Positions 45,169 to 54,583 of a DNA stretch of 64,000 nucleotides are shown here, piece after piece. Source of the DNA: Planctomycetota bacterium (GTDB lineage: Bacteria > Planctomycetota > B15-G4); contig JAQWOM010000042.1 of NCBI GenBank assembly GCA_029245865.1, forward strand, positions 1-64,000, read 5' to 3'. Positions within the stretch are counted from its first letter, which is position 1. Every line of letters starts with the position of its first letter. The translations under genes and the position numbers were made by a program. The notes under the pieces are model-generated. The model had not been told where the DNA came from. It worked only from the letters and a program-made list of their open reading frames with translations, and ran no database searches.

Positions 45169-47238
45169 ATGAATCAAGCCTCACAGAAATGGACCTTCGA
45201 AAAGAGTGCAGATCTCTACAACCTTCCCGGTTGGGGATCGCCGTATTTCGAAGCAAGTGAGGACGGACTTTTGCATGTTCGCCCCGACGGTGTCGGCGGC
45301 CCTTCTGTGGCTCTCACAGATGTTGTCGAGATGGCGCGTCAGCTCGGTATGGCGTTGCCACTGCTGATTCGTTTCGACGGGATTCTGGCTCACCGCTTGA
45401 GCTGTCTTCGCGATGCGTTTTGTACTGCGGCATCCGAGCACGGCTACACAGGGCGCTACCGTCCGGTCTATCCCATCAAGGTGAATCAGCAACGCTCTGT
45501 GGTCGAAGGCTTGCTGTCAGCTGGCGGCGGTCAGGAGTCACGGCCTGGCCTTGAGGTGGGCTCTAAGCCGGAAATGCTGGCGGTGGTCGCATTGCTTGAG
45601 CAGCCGAGTCTCATCATCTGTAACGGCTACAAAGATGAGTCGTACATGGAGAGCGCTGTGCTTGCCACGCGGCTCGGACATGAGGTCGTTGTGGTCATCG
45701 AGAAGCCTTCCGAGGTCGAGACCATTTCTCGCGTCGTCGAGCGCGAAGGGCGTGATGTGTGCCCCTGGCTCGGGGTGCGAAGTCGGCTCGTGGCGCAAGG
45801 CTCGGGACGCTGGGAATCTTCTGCTGGGGACCGAGCTAAATTTGGCCTGTCTGCCTCGCAACTGGTGGAGTGTGTGGACTGGCTGAAGAACGTGGAGTTG
45901 ATTGATCGTGTGCGTTTGCTGCACTTCCATCTGGGAAGTCAGCTCACAGCAATCCGCCCATGGAAAGCAGCGCTGAATGAGGCGAGTCGGGTCTACGTCG
46001 AACTACGCGCCATGGGTTGCCCGCTCAACATTCTGGATGTTGGTGGAGGCTTGGCCGTGGATTACGACGGAAGCCGCACGAACTTCAGTTCTTCTCGCAA
46101 TTACACAGAACAAGAATACGCCAACGACGTCGTTTTCCAGATCCAGAGTGCGTGTCAGTCAGCGAACCAGCCGGTCCCGGATATTGTGACCGAGGCGGGG
46201 CGTGCGCTCGTGGCGCATCACTCGATGATGGTTGTGGAGGTGACTGGAAGCTCGCGTTTGTCACGCGACGGCCTTCTTGAAGAGGCGAAGTCGGACGAGG
46301 CGGACATTGTTTTGTCGTTCCGGGAAAACATCGCACGTCTCTCCGTCAAGACGGTGTTGGAGGTCTATCACGACGCACTGAGTTTGCGCGAAGAACTGCT
46401 TTCGCGATTCAAGTTGGGCTTGGTGAATCTCCCTACGCGAGCACTCTGCGAAAACTTGTTCTTTGCGACCTGTGATCGAGTCGCAAGCCTTGTAAAGACT
46501 CTCGATTCCGTCCCCGAAGAACTCGAGGGTCTCCACCGCCGTATCGCGGATATCTACTTCTGCAACTTCAGTGTCTTTCAGTCAGTTCCAGACCACTGGG
46601 CGATTCGCCAGATCTTCCCGGTCATGCCTATTCATAGATTGGATGAAGAGCCCACCGAGCACGCTGTGCTGGGTGATATGACCTGCGACAGCGATGGGCG
46701 TATCGATCGCTTTGCCGATCATCGAGAGGTCAAGGAAGTGCTCGAGGTGCATCGCCTTCGCGAGGGAGAGCGCTATATGTTGGGCATTTTCCTCATAGGC
46801 GCGTATCAGGAGACGCTGGGTGATCTCCACAATCTCTTCGGTGATACGGACACGGTGCACGTTGGATTTGATGCGGAGGGCAAGCCGACCTTTACACACG
46901 CGGTCCAAGGCGAGCCGGTGGGCAAGGTGTTGGATTACGTCGGATATGACGAGGCCTGGCTGACCGAACGTTATGACGCTGCTCTGGCACGCCTTGTTGA
47001 GTCGGGGGCGCTTACGGAGGTCGATGCCGTCGTGATCAGGCGTGATCTGGCGCATGGACTTGCTGACAACACCTACCTCACCGAGCGTTCCGTGCGTTCC
47101 GTACGCGCCGACGATCTTGCCGAAGATGACGAGGACAGCAACGAAGTTGCTGCGGTGAAGGTGGCGCCCGTGACAGAGTCTTCAAAAGAGCTGCGTGACG
47201 AGGGGCCACTGGCTTCGTCTGCCGGCGTTGGCGACTGA
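45169..47238 (+). CDS. speA: Biosynthetic arginine decarboxylase
   Basis: The 689-residue PLP enzyme decarboxylates arginine to agmatine, the first step toward putrescine and spermidine. The PLP lysine is K104 in RPVYPIKVNQQ. Other family features are LEVGSKPEM, LHFHLGSQL, ILDVGGGLAVDYDGSRT, VTEAGRALVAHHS and the late DMTCDSDGRID. Size and order fit the SpeA family (about 630-660) with a slightly longer acidic C-terminus. ATG 45169 is taken because family members start here; an AGAGGA stretch abuts the ATG and is too close to be a normal ribosome site. The adenosine deaminase gene follows after eight bases. Confidence 0.92.
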   Translation: MNQASQKWTFEKSADLYNLPGWGSPYFEASEDGLLHVRPDGVGGPSVALTDVVEMARQLGMALPLLIRFDGILAHRLSCLRDAFCTAASEHGYTGRYRPVYPIKVNQQRSVVEGLLSAGGGQESRPGLEVGSKPEMLAVVALLEQPSLIICNGYKDESYMESAVLATRLGHEVVVVIEKPSEVETISRVVEREGRDVCPWLGVRSRLVAQGSGRWESSAGDRAKFGLSASQLVECVDWLKNVELIDRVRLLHFHLGSQLTAIRPWKAALNEASRVYVELRAMGCPLNILDVGGGLAVDYDGSRTNFSSSRNYTEQEYANDVVFQIQSACQSANQPVPDIVTEAGRALVAHHSMMVVEVTGSSRLSRDGLLEEAKSDEADIVLSFRENIARLSVKTVLEVYHDALSLREELLSRFKLGLVNLPTRALCENLFFATCDRVASLVKTLDSVPEELEGLHRRIADIYFCNFSVFQSVPDHWAIRQIFPVMPIHRLDEEPTEHAVLGDMTCDSDGRIDRFADHREVKEVLEVHRLREGERYMLGIFLIGAYQETLGDLHNLFGDTDTVHVGFDAEGKPTFTHAVQGEPVGKVLDYVGYDEAWLTERYDAALARLVESGALTEVDAVVIRRDLAHGLADNTYLTERSVRSVRADDLAEDDEDSNEVAAVKVAPVTESSKELRDEGPLASSAGVGD

Positions 47239-47246
47239 GAGGCCTG

Positions 47247-48281
47247 ATGGGGCACTTCAGCTCCGAAGGTGTCCCTAGCACGAGGGACATTCGTGCGTTG
47301 CCCAAGCTCGATCTGCATTGCCACCTGGATGGCGCTGTGCGGACTGCAACCCTTTTTGAACTCGCGCTCGAAGGCGAAGTGCCGCTGCCAGCAAGTTCAG
47401 AAGAAGAGCTGAAGGGCCTTGTACGTGCCCCGGCAAGCTGCAGTTCTTTGCGTGAGTTTTTGCGCACATTTGAGATCTTCTATCCGATTCTGAAATTGCC
47501 GGGAGCCATGCGCCGGGTCGCCAGCGAGTTGATTGAAGATGCTGCGTCGGACGGTGTGGTGCATGTCGAAGTGCGGTTTTGCCCGGAACTGCAAGCTGGA
47601 CCTGACATGAGTGCGGAAGAAGTGCTCGAAGAGGTGATCGACGGCTTGCGCTCTGCTTCAGAGCTTGCGTCCGTGAGCTGGGGAATCATTCTTTGCTGCT
47701 ATCGGACGCTTTCTCCCGCGATCAACGAACGCATGGTGGACCTGGCATTGGCTTTCGCCGGGAGAGGGGTCGTGGCCGTGGACCTTGCGGGCCCGGAAGA
47801 TCATGCAGGTCATGAGCTAGCTCCTGCACTTCAAAGGGCTCGGGCGAGTGGATTGCCGGTGACAGTGCATGCCGGAGAGGCTGCTGGCCCGCCGTCGATT
47901 CTTGAAGCGATTGACGAGTTGGGCGCATGCCGATTGGGTCATGCCGTAGCGCTTCGCGAGGACGAAGAATTGTCGACCCGTGTGGCTGCCGCTGGAATCG
48001 CACTCGAGTGTTGCCTGACCAGCAATCTTCTCACAGGTGCGGTGTCAGGTCTCGATTCACATCCTTTTGATGCGTTGCGCCGTGCAGGTCATCTGGTCAC
48101 GCTCAACACGGATGATCCGTCCGTATGCGGCACGACGCTTACAGACGAATATCTACTGGCCGCACGGACATGGGGTTACGAGATGAGTGAACTTCGTGAC
48201 CTGTCGAGTGCCGCGGTAGAAGCCGCTTTTCTTGACGACGAGACGCGTGCGCGACTTAGAAGTCTGGTGCGTCAGGCCTAG
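47247..48281 (+). CDS. add: Adenosine deaminase (or closely related aminohydrolase)
   Basis: The 344-residue metal-dependent enzyme deaminates adenosine to inosine. Metal and substrate residues are in LDLHCHLDGA (His24, His26), TVHAGEAAGP (with the catalytic Glu), RLGHAVAL and the terminal NTDDPSVCG aspartates. Some bacterial homologues are adenine or aminofutalosine deaminases, so substrate identity needs testing. GAGG lies just before ATG 47247. It is likely co-transcribed with speA. Its 3' end overlaps the end of the convergent S9 peptidase gene by 26 bases. Confidence 0.88.
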   Translation: MGHFSSEGVPSTRDIRALPKLDLHCHLDGAVRTATLFELALEGEVPLPASSEEELKGLVRAPASCSSLREFLRTFEIFYPILKLPGAMRRVASELIEDAASDGVVHVEVRFCPELQAGPDMSAEEVLEEVIDGLRSASELASVSWGIILCCYRTLSPAINERMVDLALAFAGRGVVAVDLAGPEDHAGHELAPALQRARASGLPVTVHAGEAAGPPSILEAIDELGACRLGHAVALREDEELSTRVAAAGIALECCLTSNLLTGAVSGLDSHPFDALRRAGHLVTLNTDDPSVCGTTLTDEYLLAARTWGYEMSELRDLSSAAVEAAFLDDETRARLRSLVRQA

Positions 48282-50703
48282 CTTCATCGAGGGCCGCTTC
48301 CTCGAGCAGATAGCGGTCCATGTAGCCTTCGATGCGTGAGTACTCGTCGATCCAGCTTTCGGGGTCGGTGAACCCGTGGGCTTGGCTCGGGTAGAGCATG
48401 GCGTCAAAGGTTTTGCCCAGTTGAATCAGCTCTTCGATGAAGCGAATGGAGTCCTGCGCGAACACATTGTCGTCTTTCAAGCCGTGCAGCATGAGGACGG
48501 GGTCCTGGATGTCGTCCACCATGTGTATGGGACTGCTGCGATCGTAATTTTCTGCATCGCGATCCGGGTGCCCCAGTCGTGGATTGGTGTAGCCCGCATG
48601 GTAGGTGCGCCAGTCTGTTACGGAGCGGAGTGCTGCGCCGCAGGCGAACTGGTCGGGGTAGCGGGCCAGGCACATCAAGGTGAGAAAGCCGCCGTACGAG
48701 CCCCCATACACGCCGACACGTTCCGTATCGATAAGCCCAAGCTGCTCAAGATGCTTGATGCCCGCGACAACGTCGTCGGTGTCTTTGCCGCCCATGTAGC
48801 CGTAAATATCAGTACGAAAGTCATGGCCATAGCCTGCGCTGTGCCGGTAGTCCGGCGCGAGAACCACGTAGCCTTTGCGCGCCAAGCGGTGATGAAACAG
48901 CTTGTCGGTGTCGTAGGAAGTCCGTGAGCGCGTGACGTTTTGAAGGTATCCCGCTCCGTGTACGAACACCACCAAGGGATACCGCTCAAGTGGGTCGTAG
49001 GGTTCGGGAAGATAAAGGAATGAGCGTACGACGACCCCGTCATCAGGATTTGTGTACTCGATGATTTCGGGTTGCACGAGCTCGAGTTTGTCCAGCGCTT
49101 CGGGGACAAAATCAGTCAAGCGCACGGAGCGCGGCGGGGCATCCGTCTCGTTGAATTCGAGAGGCAAGTCCAAAGCATAGAGATCTCCTGGACGGCCGAG
49201 CGTTTCCCACATGTACACAAGGGTGGAGCCATCGAGGCTGGTATGGGGGCGCGCGGTGTCGTTGCGAGGTGACCAGCCATGATCTGCTGCACACCCATCC
49301 TCTCCGGTGAGCACGATTTGTTCGGCGGTGTCCAGGTCCACGAGGCGAAGATGACGAACAGCCGGGTCTTCTGGCGAACTCGTGACGAGCAGGGCGCGGC
49401 CGTGGTCGTTCAAGAGATTCACTTGTTGCACTTCGAAGTCTCCGGCGGTCAGCGAGGTCAACTCGCTGCCGTCGGACCGCACGCGATAAAGGTGATTGAA
49501 GCCGCTGCGCTCCGACGTGAAGAGTATGTGGGTACCCGCATCGTTCCAATTAGCCCAGGTCGTTGGCCCGCCGATCCAAGCCTCGTCGCGTTCAGCCAGG
49601 ACAACATCAATCTCGCGCGTGTCGGCCTGGACCACCAGAATTTGTCGAACGTGAAAGTCGTTGCTGATGCGGTCAATCAGCAATGTCGAGCCGTCTGGAG
49701 ACCATTCCACCCTTCGTAAACGGAACTTGTCTTGAGCGTCGAGTGAGAGGGGGTGCTTTTCGGAGGACTCGAGGTCAAACAACTGCATCTCTAGGGCGCT
49801 GGCGTCGTCACCGGCCAGCGAACTCCGTACCGGCACGACGGTGACCTGCTCGGTCAGGTAGTCGGCCATGACCAGTTCGCGATCGACGGTCGATTCGCGG
49901 GTGTACGCCACGGCCCATCGGCCATCTGGGGAGATCTGCGTGTTCGACGCTTTCTCCATGTCGGTTTGCTGTGCGCTGCTGCTGGCTTCGCCAAGGGGGA
50001 CAGTCCATAGCACACGCGAGGGGCTCTTCGCTTCGGAGGGCTCCTCTGTCTGCGGCGGTGGTGCGTCGGCTTGTGCAAAGAGTGCAATCTGTCCACGGTC
50101 TTCAAGCACCTGATACCAACTCGACCGTTTCTTCAGATCAGAGGCGAGAGCCCGGCGTGAACCCGTCAGGAGATCGACAATCCAGAGTTGGTTGTCCTCT
50201 CCGGCCTGAATGATGGCGCGGCGCGCATCTTCCAGAAATTGAACCTTGCCCAGTGAAGCCCCTTCGAAGAGCGGGACAGGTTGTCCGTCGCCTCCGATGT
50301 CGATGCGATCGATCCACCCATCACGTTCGCGAAGCAAGACCGCATCGGTATGCGTCCAGAGCACGTCAACATCTTCGTCCTCTGTGGCCAAAACTTCTGT
50401 CGTGCTGCCGCGAGTTGAAAGTAGATAGAGGTCGCCTGGTGCATCTTCCGAGTCTTCATCAGCCCAGCGGTAGGTGATCCATTGCCCATCGGCTGACATG
50501 CCGAAATCGGTGGGTCGTTGACCCAGTAGGCGTGGCGGCTTGTAGATTTCATCGAGAGTCGGGTGCACATCTTCTTCTGACACGTGCTGAGAAATGACCG
50601 GCGCAACGGGCGGCTCAGAGCGGTGTGTGTTCATGGCCGCTGCCGGGGGCATTGCGAACAGCATCAGAAGGGCGTAGAGCATTCGATGCGACAGAGTGAG
50701 CAT
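48256..50703 (-). CDS. Prolyl oligopeptidase-family (S9) exopeptidase, secreted
   Basis: The 815-residue serine peptidase has a signal peptide (MLYALLMLFAMPPAAA, starting at residue 8), a beta-propeller half (about 50-540), and an alpha/beta hydrolase domain. The catalytic serine is in VYGGSYGGFLTLM, the aspartate in LHGLKDDNV and the histidine in SQAHGFTDP. The layout matches dipeptidyl-peptidase-like S9 enzymes, which trim peptides in the periplasm. The N-terminal Met could be 50703 or 50682. A perfect 13-base palindrome lies directly in front of the start. Its end overlaps the adenosine deaminase end. Confidence 0.9.
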   Translation of the reverse strand: MLTLSHRMLYALLMLFAMPPAAAMNTHRSEPPVAPVISQHVSEEDVHPTLDEIYKPPRLLGQRPTDFGMSADGQWITYRWADEDSEDAPGDLYLLSTRGSTTEVLATEDEDVDVLWTHTDAVLLRERDGWIDRIDIGGDGQPVPLFEGASLGKVQFLEDARRAIIQAGEDNQLWIVDLLTGSRRALASDLKKRSSWYQVLEDRGQIALFAQADAPPPQTEEPSEAKSPSRVLWTVPLGEASSSAQQTDMEKASNTQISPDGRWAVAYTRESTVDRELVMADYLTEQVTVVPVRSSLAGDDASALEMQLFDLESSEKHPLSLDAQDKFRLRRVEWSPDGSTLLIDRISNDFHVRQILVVQADTREIDVVLAERDEAWIGGPTTWANWNDAGTHILFTSERSGFNHLYRVRSDGSELTSLTAGDFEVQQVNLLNDHGRALLVTSSPEDPAVRHLRLVDLDTAEQIVLTGEDGCAADHGWSPRNDTARPHTSLDGSTLVYMWETLGRPGDLYALDLPLEFNETDAPPRSVRLTDFVPEALDKLELVQPEIIEYTNPDDGVVVRSFLYLPEPYDPLERYPLVVFVHGAGYLQNVTRSRTSYDTDKLFHHRLARKGYVVLAPDYRHSAGYGHDFRTDIYGYMGGKDTDDVVAGIKHLEQLGLIDTERVGVYGGSYGGFLTLMCLARYPDQFACGAALRSVTDWRTYHAGYTNPRLGHPDRDAENYDRSSPIHMVDDIQDPVLMLHGLKDDNVFAQDSIRFIEELIQLGKTFDAMLYPSQAHGFTDPESWIDEYSRIEGYMDRYLLEEAALDEARPDAPDF

Positions 50704-50704
50704 G

Positions 50705-50717
50705 CTCGGTTACCGAG
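50705..50717. promoter_or_regulatory. Palindrome next to the S9 peptidase start
   Basis: CTCGG-TTA-CCGAG is a perfect inverted repeat one base upstream of the S9 start codon. It could be an operator or a small hairpin masking the start. No experimental basis; chance is possible at this length. Confidence 0.3.
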
Positions 50718-50825
50718 GGCGGGGAAGGGCTGACTGGGCAGAAAAAGGCCACGCCAAGGGTACTCGGTTGAGCTCGTCGTGAAACACGGGTTGACTGGAG
50801 GAGACTCGTGGGGTGAGGTGAGTCG

Positions 50826-51956
50826 ATGCCGTTGCTGCCGGGATCCTCCAGATTGGCCCATTCCAGAGCCGGAACTGTGCGTCCGAAGTTCATGGAAGCC
50901 GGGCTCCTCCTGGTCATTCTCGTGATCGGGGTCGTGCTGACGTTGGCCTCGGATCCCGTGACCGTTGCTGGAAGGACCGCCAACAACTTCCTGCGTTTGG
51001 ACAACCTCATTCCCAATGTCGCCACCACCATGTCGTGGATGGCGATCATGGCACTCGGTGCAACGCTGGTGATCATCTCGGGCGGCATCGACATCTCTGT
51101 CGGTTCGATCTTTGGTCTCTCCGCACTTGGCACGGCGGCAGTCTTGCAGCAGTTGCCGTCCGATGCCTCGGCATGGCAGTCGATACCGATTGCAGCCGTT
51201 GTTGCCATGGGCATCGGACTGCTGTGTGGCGCCATCAATGGCGCACTCATTGTCGGCCTCCGCGTGCATCCGTTCATTGTCACTCTCGGCACGATGAGTA
51301 TTTTTCGCGGCATCGGTCTCGTCTCGGTGAAAACCAAGACGCTGCCGTCACTCGGTAAGGAATTGCCCGCTTCTTTTACGGATGGTTTTGTGAGTCAGCG
51401 CTGGGATGTGGCGAACACTTTTGTGCAGCCTGTGCCGATGCTGATCATGTTGGTCGCGGTGATTGCTGCGTGGGTCTACCTGGGGCACACAGTGAGCGGC
51501 CGACAAATCTATGCCGTTGGTGGGAATGAAGAGGCTGCACGCTTCGCAGGATTGCGCACGGGGCGTATCAAGTTGCGTATTTACGCGTTGGCCGGGCTTG
51601 CAGCGGGATTGGCAGGCATGGTGTCTGTCGGTTTTTATCAGTCGGCGAACACCGCGACAGGTCAGGGATACGAACTCACGGTCATTGCTGCAGCTGTCGT
51701 TGGAGGTGCGAGCCTGATGGGCGGCCGGGGAACAGCGTTAGGTGCCATGCTGGGGGCACTGATTATCAAGCTCATCGAAAACGGCATCGACATCCTGCGA
51801 ACTGTCGACCTTGGCTTGTTCACGGTCACGGTGAGCAAGGAATACAGCAAGATCATCATCGGATTGGCCATCGTGGCTGCCGTGGCGGTTGACCGTTTTA
51901 GTGGACATTTGCGTGTGCGGCGAACTGTGGTTGAGGATTCTCGCCCTCCGGCTTGA
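50826..51956 (+). CDS. ABC sugar-type transporter permease
   Basis: The 376-residue inner-membrane protein belongs to the RbsC/XylH-type permease family (BPD_transp_2): about nine hydrophobic segments and conserved ISGGIDISVGSIFGLSALG, HPFIVTLGTMSIFRGI, GRQIYAVGGNEEAARFAGL, and VVGGASLMGGRGTALGAMLGAL. It forms the channel of an importer for a sugar or a related compound. GAGGTGA precedes ATG 50826. First gene of the permease, binding protein, ATPase set. Confidence 0.92.
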   Translation: MPLLPGSSRLAHSRAGTVRPKFMEAGLLLVILVIGVVLTLASDPVTVAGRTANNFLRLDNLIPNVATTMSWMAIMALGATLVIISGGIDISVGSIFGLSALGTAAVLQQLPSDASAWQSIPIAAVVAMGIGLLCGAINGALIVGLRVHPFIVTLGTMSIFRGIGLVSVKTKTLPSLGKELPASFTDGFVSQRWDVANTFVQPVPMLIMLVAVIAAWVYLGHTVSGRQIYAVGGNEEAARFAGLRTGRIKLRIYALAGLAAGLAGMVSVGFYQSANTATGQGYELTVIAAAVVGGASLMGGRGTALGAMLGALIIKLIENGIDILRTVDLGLFTVTVSKEYSKIIIGLAIVAAVAVDRFSGHLRVRRTVVEDSRPPA

Positions 51957-52016
51957 TCTGTCGCATGATGCTTTCACGCAGATCGCCTGACTGATTTTGC
52001 CTTACGGGAGTTTTTC

Positions 52017-53012
52017 ATGAAGTTGCGCCGCCGCCCTTCTGGTCCGCAGGCCTTTCTGTTCGCTTTGCTCTTGCTCGCTGGCTGCTCGGACGATGCTTCT
52101 GAGGAGGGCGCGCAAGACCGTGTGGTCATCGGCTTGGTGGGGAAGAGTCAGGGCAATGCGGTTTTTCAGGCCGCCTATCTCGGAGCGCAAGCAGCCGCGG
52201 TCGAACTCGGTGCTGAGCGCGGACTCGACATCGTGATCGATTGGCAGACACCCCCAGACGAAGATGCCGCCGCGCAGGCCGCAGCGATCGAACAACTTGC
52301 TCGAAGCGGGGCCGCAGGCATTGCCGTCTCATGCAGTCATGCCGAAACGCTGACCCCTGCGATCAACCGAGCAGTGGATCTGGGAACAGAAGTTGTGTGC
52401 TTCGATTCCGATGCGCCCAAGAGTCAGCGCTTTGCGTTCTTTGGAACAGATGACAACTCATGCGGAGCGCAGGTCATGGATGAGTTGGCGAAGGCAATGG
52501 GAGAGAAGGGCTCCATCGCGATTCTGGCCGGGAACCAAGCGGCGCCGAATCTTCAGGCTCGCGTCGCTGGGGTGAAAGCTCAGCTGCTGAAGTACCCGGA
52601 GATGAACTTGGTCGAGGATGGCGTTTTCTATCACGAGGAAGTGCCCGAGGTGGCTGCCGAAGTGGTGGCTCGCGGACAGAGTACGCACCCGGAGATCGAT
52701 GGATGGGCGTTCGTCGGTGGTTGGCCCTTGTTCACGGCAGGTGCTCTGCGTTGGGACCCTGGAAGCGTCAAGGTGGTGTCTGTCGATGCGCTTCAACCGC
52801 AACTCCGATATCTCGAGAGCGGACACGTTGAAGTCTTGCTAGCGCAAGACTGTTTCGCCTGGGGATACCGTTCGGTGGAGTTGCTGCTCGATCTTATTGT
52901 TGACGGTCAGAAGCCCGAAGATGTTCGCGTCGTTGATGCACTGAAGCCGGTGCGCATGGCGGATGTCGATGCGGTGAATGCTCAGTGGAAATCATGGTTG
53001 AGCGAGGGCTGA
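52017..53012 (+). CDS. Periplasmic sugar-binding lipoprotein of the ABC importer
   Basis: The 331-residue protein has a lipoprotein signal ending LLLLAGCSDD (lipidated C23) and a type I periplasmic-binding fold (Peripla_BP_4). Segments are VVIGLVGKSQGNAVFQ, AAGIAVSCSHAETLTPAINRAV, VCFDSDAPKSQRFAFFGTDD, and SIAILAGNQAAPNLQARVAG. Family members bind ribose, galactose, AI-2 or similar ligands; the ligand here is unknown. GGGAG about eight bases before ATG 52017 supports the start. It lies 60 bases after the permease gene. Confidence 0.9.
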   Translation: MKLRRRPSGPQAFLFALLLLAGCSDDASEEGAQDRVVIGLVGKSQGNAVFQAAYLGAQAAAVELGAERGLDIVIDWQTPPDEDAAAQAAAIEQLARSGAAGIAVSCSHAETLTPAINRAVDLGTEVVCFDSDAPKSQRFAFFGTDDNSCGAQVMDELAKAMGEKGSIAILAGNQAAPNLQARVAGVKAQLLKYPEMNLVEDGVFYHEEVPEVAAEVVARGQSTHPEIDGWAFVGGWPLFTAGALRWDPGSVKVVSVDALQPQLRYLESGHVEVLLAQDCFAWGYRSVELLLDLIVDGQKPEDVRVVDALKPVRMADVDAVNAQWKSWLSEG

Positions 53013-53035
53013 ATCTGAGTGCTGAGTTCTGATCG

Positions 53036-54532
53036 ATGATTCGCGTTGAAGGTGTGGTGAAGCACTTCGGCGGTATCACTGCCTTGCGGGATGTCTCGCT
53101 CGAAATCCCGACTGGCGAGTGCCACGCCTTGATGGGTGAGAACGGAGCGGGTAAGTCCACGTTGGCCAAGATCATGGCGGGCATTCACCGCGCGGATGCG
53201 GGGAGTGTCTGGCTGGACGGTCAGTCAGTCGACTTTCGATCGCCCGCAGATGCGCTCAAACACGGTGTTGCCATGGTGCACCAGGAGCTTGCGTCCTGCC
53301 CGGATTTGTCGATCGCGGAGAATCTTTCGCTGGGTGGAATCCCACGCCGCTTCGGAATCTTTGTAGATCGAGAGGCCTTGAATCGGCGAGCGCGTGAGCA
53401 GCTGGCCGCCATTGGAACTTCGCTTGATGTCACGCAGTCGATGAGTTCCTTGTCGACGGCGCAGGAGCAGCTGGTTCAGATCGCAGCAGCCGTCGCTACA
53501 GGCGCCCGCGTGCTTCTGTTTGATGAGCCGACGAGTTCCTTGTCAGACACAGAAGCTGAATCTTTGTTTGAACTCATCGAGCGACTGCGTGATCAGGGCG
53601 TCACGATGGTTTATGTGAGTCATCGAATCCCAGAGGTGCTGCGGCTCTGTGATCGAGTGCATGTACTTCGGGATGGAGCGCTCGCGGGGAGTCTGGACGG
53701 CGAGGCCGCAGATGAGTTGAGCCTCGTGCGCCTTATGATTGGCCGAGACCTGGAACCCTTTGTGCCGCGACACCTTGAGGGCGTGCCGGGAGAGCCTTTG
53801 CTCGAGGTGCGCGGTTTTTCTTCGCCCAACGGCTTTCATGAGATCGATCTGGATGTTCGCGCCGGAGAGATTGTGGGGATTGCAGGTCTCGTAGGAGCCG
53901 GGCGCAGCGCACTGACCAGAGCGCTCTTTGGATTGGACAGCGCGGCCTGCGGCCGGGTGCGCATGAATGGTCGCGAAGTGCGACTCGGTTCGGTGCGCTC
54001 TGCCATGGATGCCGGGCTGGGGCTTGTTCCAGAAGACCGCAAACGCCAGGGCCTCGTGCTTGGCATGGGGGTCGCTCCCAACCAATCACTCGGAGCAGCC
54101 GAACGATTTCGACGCGGTCTCTTGATGAGCCGTGAAGCAGAGAGTCGCCATGCAGCGCAAGCACTTGCTCGGGTCGCGGTGAAAGGACACTCGCTTCATG
54201 CGCCGGTGGCTGAGTTGAGTGGGGGCAATCAGCAGAAAGTGGTGTTGTCGCGTTGGCTCGACCGCGAGGCTCGCGTCTTGATTGTTGATGAACCTACGCG
54301 TGGCGTGGACGTTGGCGCGAAGTTGGCGATTCACGGCCTCCTGGATGATCTGGCCTGTTCAGGTGCGGGAGTCTTGCTGATTTCTTCAGAACTCCCGGAG
54401 GTTCTGGGGCTGTCAACTCGCGTTGGCGTGATGCGCGACGGTCGGCTGGTGGCGATGTTTGATCGATCTGAAGCGTCGCCGGATCGTGTGCTTGCCGCGA
54501 TGGCTTCAGGCGAGCGCTCCAGTTCGTCTTGA
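53036..54532 (+). CDS. ABC sugar importer ATPase (tandem domains)
   Basis: The 498-residue protein has two ATPase domains like RbsA/XylG. Domain one has the Walker A GENGAGKST (about 36-44) and a degenerate signature, LSTAQEQLVQI. Domain two has a degenerate Walker A, GLVGAGRSALTRALFG, and the good signature LSGGNQQKVVLSRWL, followed by VDEPTRGVDVG. This asymmetry is normal for the family. With the two genes upstream it makes a complete importer. No kinase or regulator gene is in the cluster, so the substrate cannot be guessed. ATG 53036 lacks a strong ribosome site. Confidence 0.93.
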   Translation: MIRVEGVVKHFGGITALRDVSLEIPTGECHALMGENGAGKSTLAKIMAGIHRADAGSVWLDGQSVDFRSPADALKHGVAMVHQELASCPDLSIAENLSLGGIPRRFGIFVDREALNRRAREQLAAIGTSLDVTQSMSSLSTAQEQLVQIAAAVATGARVLLFDEPTSSLSDTEAESLFELIERLRDQGVTMVYVSHRIPEVLRLCDRVHVLRDGALAGSLDGEAADELSLVRLMIGRDLEPFVPRHLEGVPGEPLLEVRGFSSPNGFHEIDLDVRAGEIVGIAGLVGAGRSALTRALFGLDSAACGRVRMNGREVRLGSVRSAMDAGLGLVPEDRKRQGLVLGMGVAPNQSLGAAERFRRGLLMSREAESRHAAQALARVAVKGHSLHAPVAELSGGNQQKVVLSRWLDREARVLIVDEPTRGVDVGAKLAIHGLLDDLACSGAGVLLISSELPEVLGLSTRVGVMRDGRLVAMFDRSEASPDRVLAAMASGERSSSS

Positions 54533-54562
54533 GGCCGTTCGGCAAGTCTTGCAACGGTCTTT

Positions 54563-54583
54563 GTCATGGGGCATGACTGTTTT
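54563..54583 (+). terminator. Weak intrinsic terminator after the ABC operon
   Basis: GTCATG, GGG, CATGAC forms a six-base stem directly followed by TGTTTT at 54578-54583. It lies 30 bases after the ATPase stop and before the convergent oxidoreductase end. The stem is short and GC-poor. Confidence 0.35.
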
